Source: Brachybacterium halotolerans
GTDB lineage: Bacteria; Actinomycetota; Actinomycetes; Actinomycetales; Dermabacteraceae
Length of the DNA: 64,000 nt
Direction of reading: 5' to 3'
Assembly (NCBI RefSeq): GCF_016623465.1
Contig: NZ_JAEDAJ010000003.1
Span: 341,355 to 405,354, forward strand
In this document: in pieces, positions 63,919 through 64,000 of the stretch
How the letters are laid out: every line of letters begins with the position of its first letter
How positions within the stretch are numbered: position 1 is the stretch's first letter
Notes under the pieces: generated by a model
The model's input: only the letters and a program-made list of their open reading frames with translations
Database searches by the model: none
What the model was told of the DNA's origin: nothing
Position numbers and translations under genes: made by a program

Positions 63919-64000
63919 GCCCCCCCCCCGCGCGCCCCCGGGCGGGCGGGGGGGGGGGGGGGGGGGGGGGCCGGCGGGGGGGGGGGGGGGGGCGGGCGGG
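63919..64000. other. Low-complexity G/C run at the end of the window
   Basis: Runs of C followed by long runs of G with a few C interruptions occupy the last ~80 bases. It does not look like natural sequence in context and most likely is low-quality end sequence of a contig. No feature should be read from it. Confidence 0.7.

Noticed and set aside
63919..64000. Poly-G tract as a structural element such as a G-quadruplex or telomere-like end
   Set aside because: The long irregular G and C runs at the very end of the window look like low-quality sequence; nothing similar occurs elsewhere.

Overview
This 64 kb window is chromosomal DNA of a high-GC Gram-positive actinobacterium. The evidence is the roughly 70% GC composition, strong G/C bias at third codon positions, the order of genes around dnaA, an actinobacterial DLW-39 peptide between tRNA-Ile and tRNA-Ala, DUF3566 after gyrA, and many likely leaderless genes. 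A member of the Dermabacteraceae (Brachybacterium-like) is my best guess, but that is inference. The window is centred on the replication-origin neighbourhood.

Layout. 1-10,057: tail of the tRNA-end enzyme cca (minus strand), then a rightward cell-envelope and redox run (DUF6049 protein, murJ, a MurJ-associated pseudokinase, a small membrane protein, trxB, a thioredoxin-like protein). 10,058-12,607: a 2.5 kb non-coding segment with lower GC that holds a cluster of DnaA boxes and at least 13 parS-like palindromes. 12,608-19,118: the leftward operon-like block parB-parA-rsmG-jag-yidC-yidD-rnpA-rpmH. 19,119-32,419: the rightward block dnaA-(oriC)-dnaN-recF-dciA-aminoglycoside phosphotransferase-like gene-gyrB-gyrA-DUF3566. 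32,718-35,067: a molybdopterin oxidoreductase, then tRNA-Ile, DLW-39, tRNA-Ala and a strong terminator.

From 35 kb to the end is accessory and metabolic DNA. It contains a MarR/hydrolase pair and a dehydrogenase/TetR pair with visible operators; a LacI-controlled ABC importer with a sulfatase; a TetR/short-chain dehydrogenase pair; fdxA, a hotdog thioesterase and sodA, where fdxA and sodA share a SoxR-like promoter with a 19-base spacer; DUF1990 and a TolB-like protein; pyridoxal phosphate synthesis (pdxST) with its divergent MocR-type regulator; a GntR regulator; a frameshifted deaminase; and a coupled operon of two MutS-like ATPases, a universal stress protein and a divergent enolase. The last genes are a ring-cleavage dioxygenase-like protein, a frameshifted dehydrogenase and a pRiA4b ORF-3 family protein. 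The last ~80 bases are G/C homopolymer and look like low-quality contig end.

The replication, segregation and membrane-insertion genes form one functional unit: DnaA/DnaN/RecF/DciA/gyrase start and support replication, ParA/ParB act on the dense parS field 9 kb away, and YidC/YidD/RnpA/RpmH/Jag/RsmG serve RNA processing, ribosome and membrane-protein biogenesis. I see no integrase, insertion sequence, phage or CRISPR array. The most notable items are the dense parS field with its accompanying DnaA-box cluster, the pair of SoxR-like promoters, and the MutS-like pair operon.
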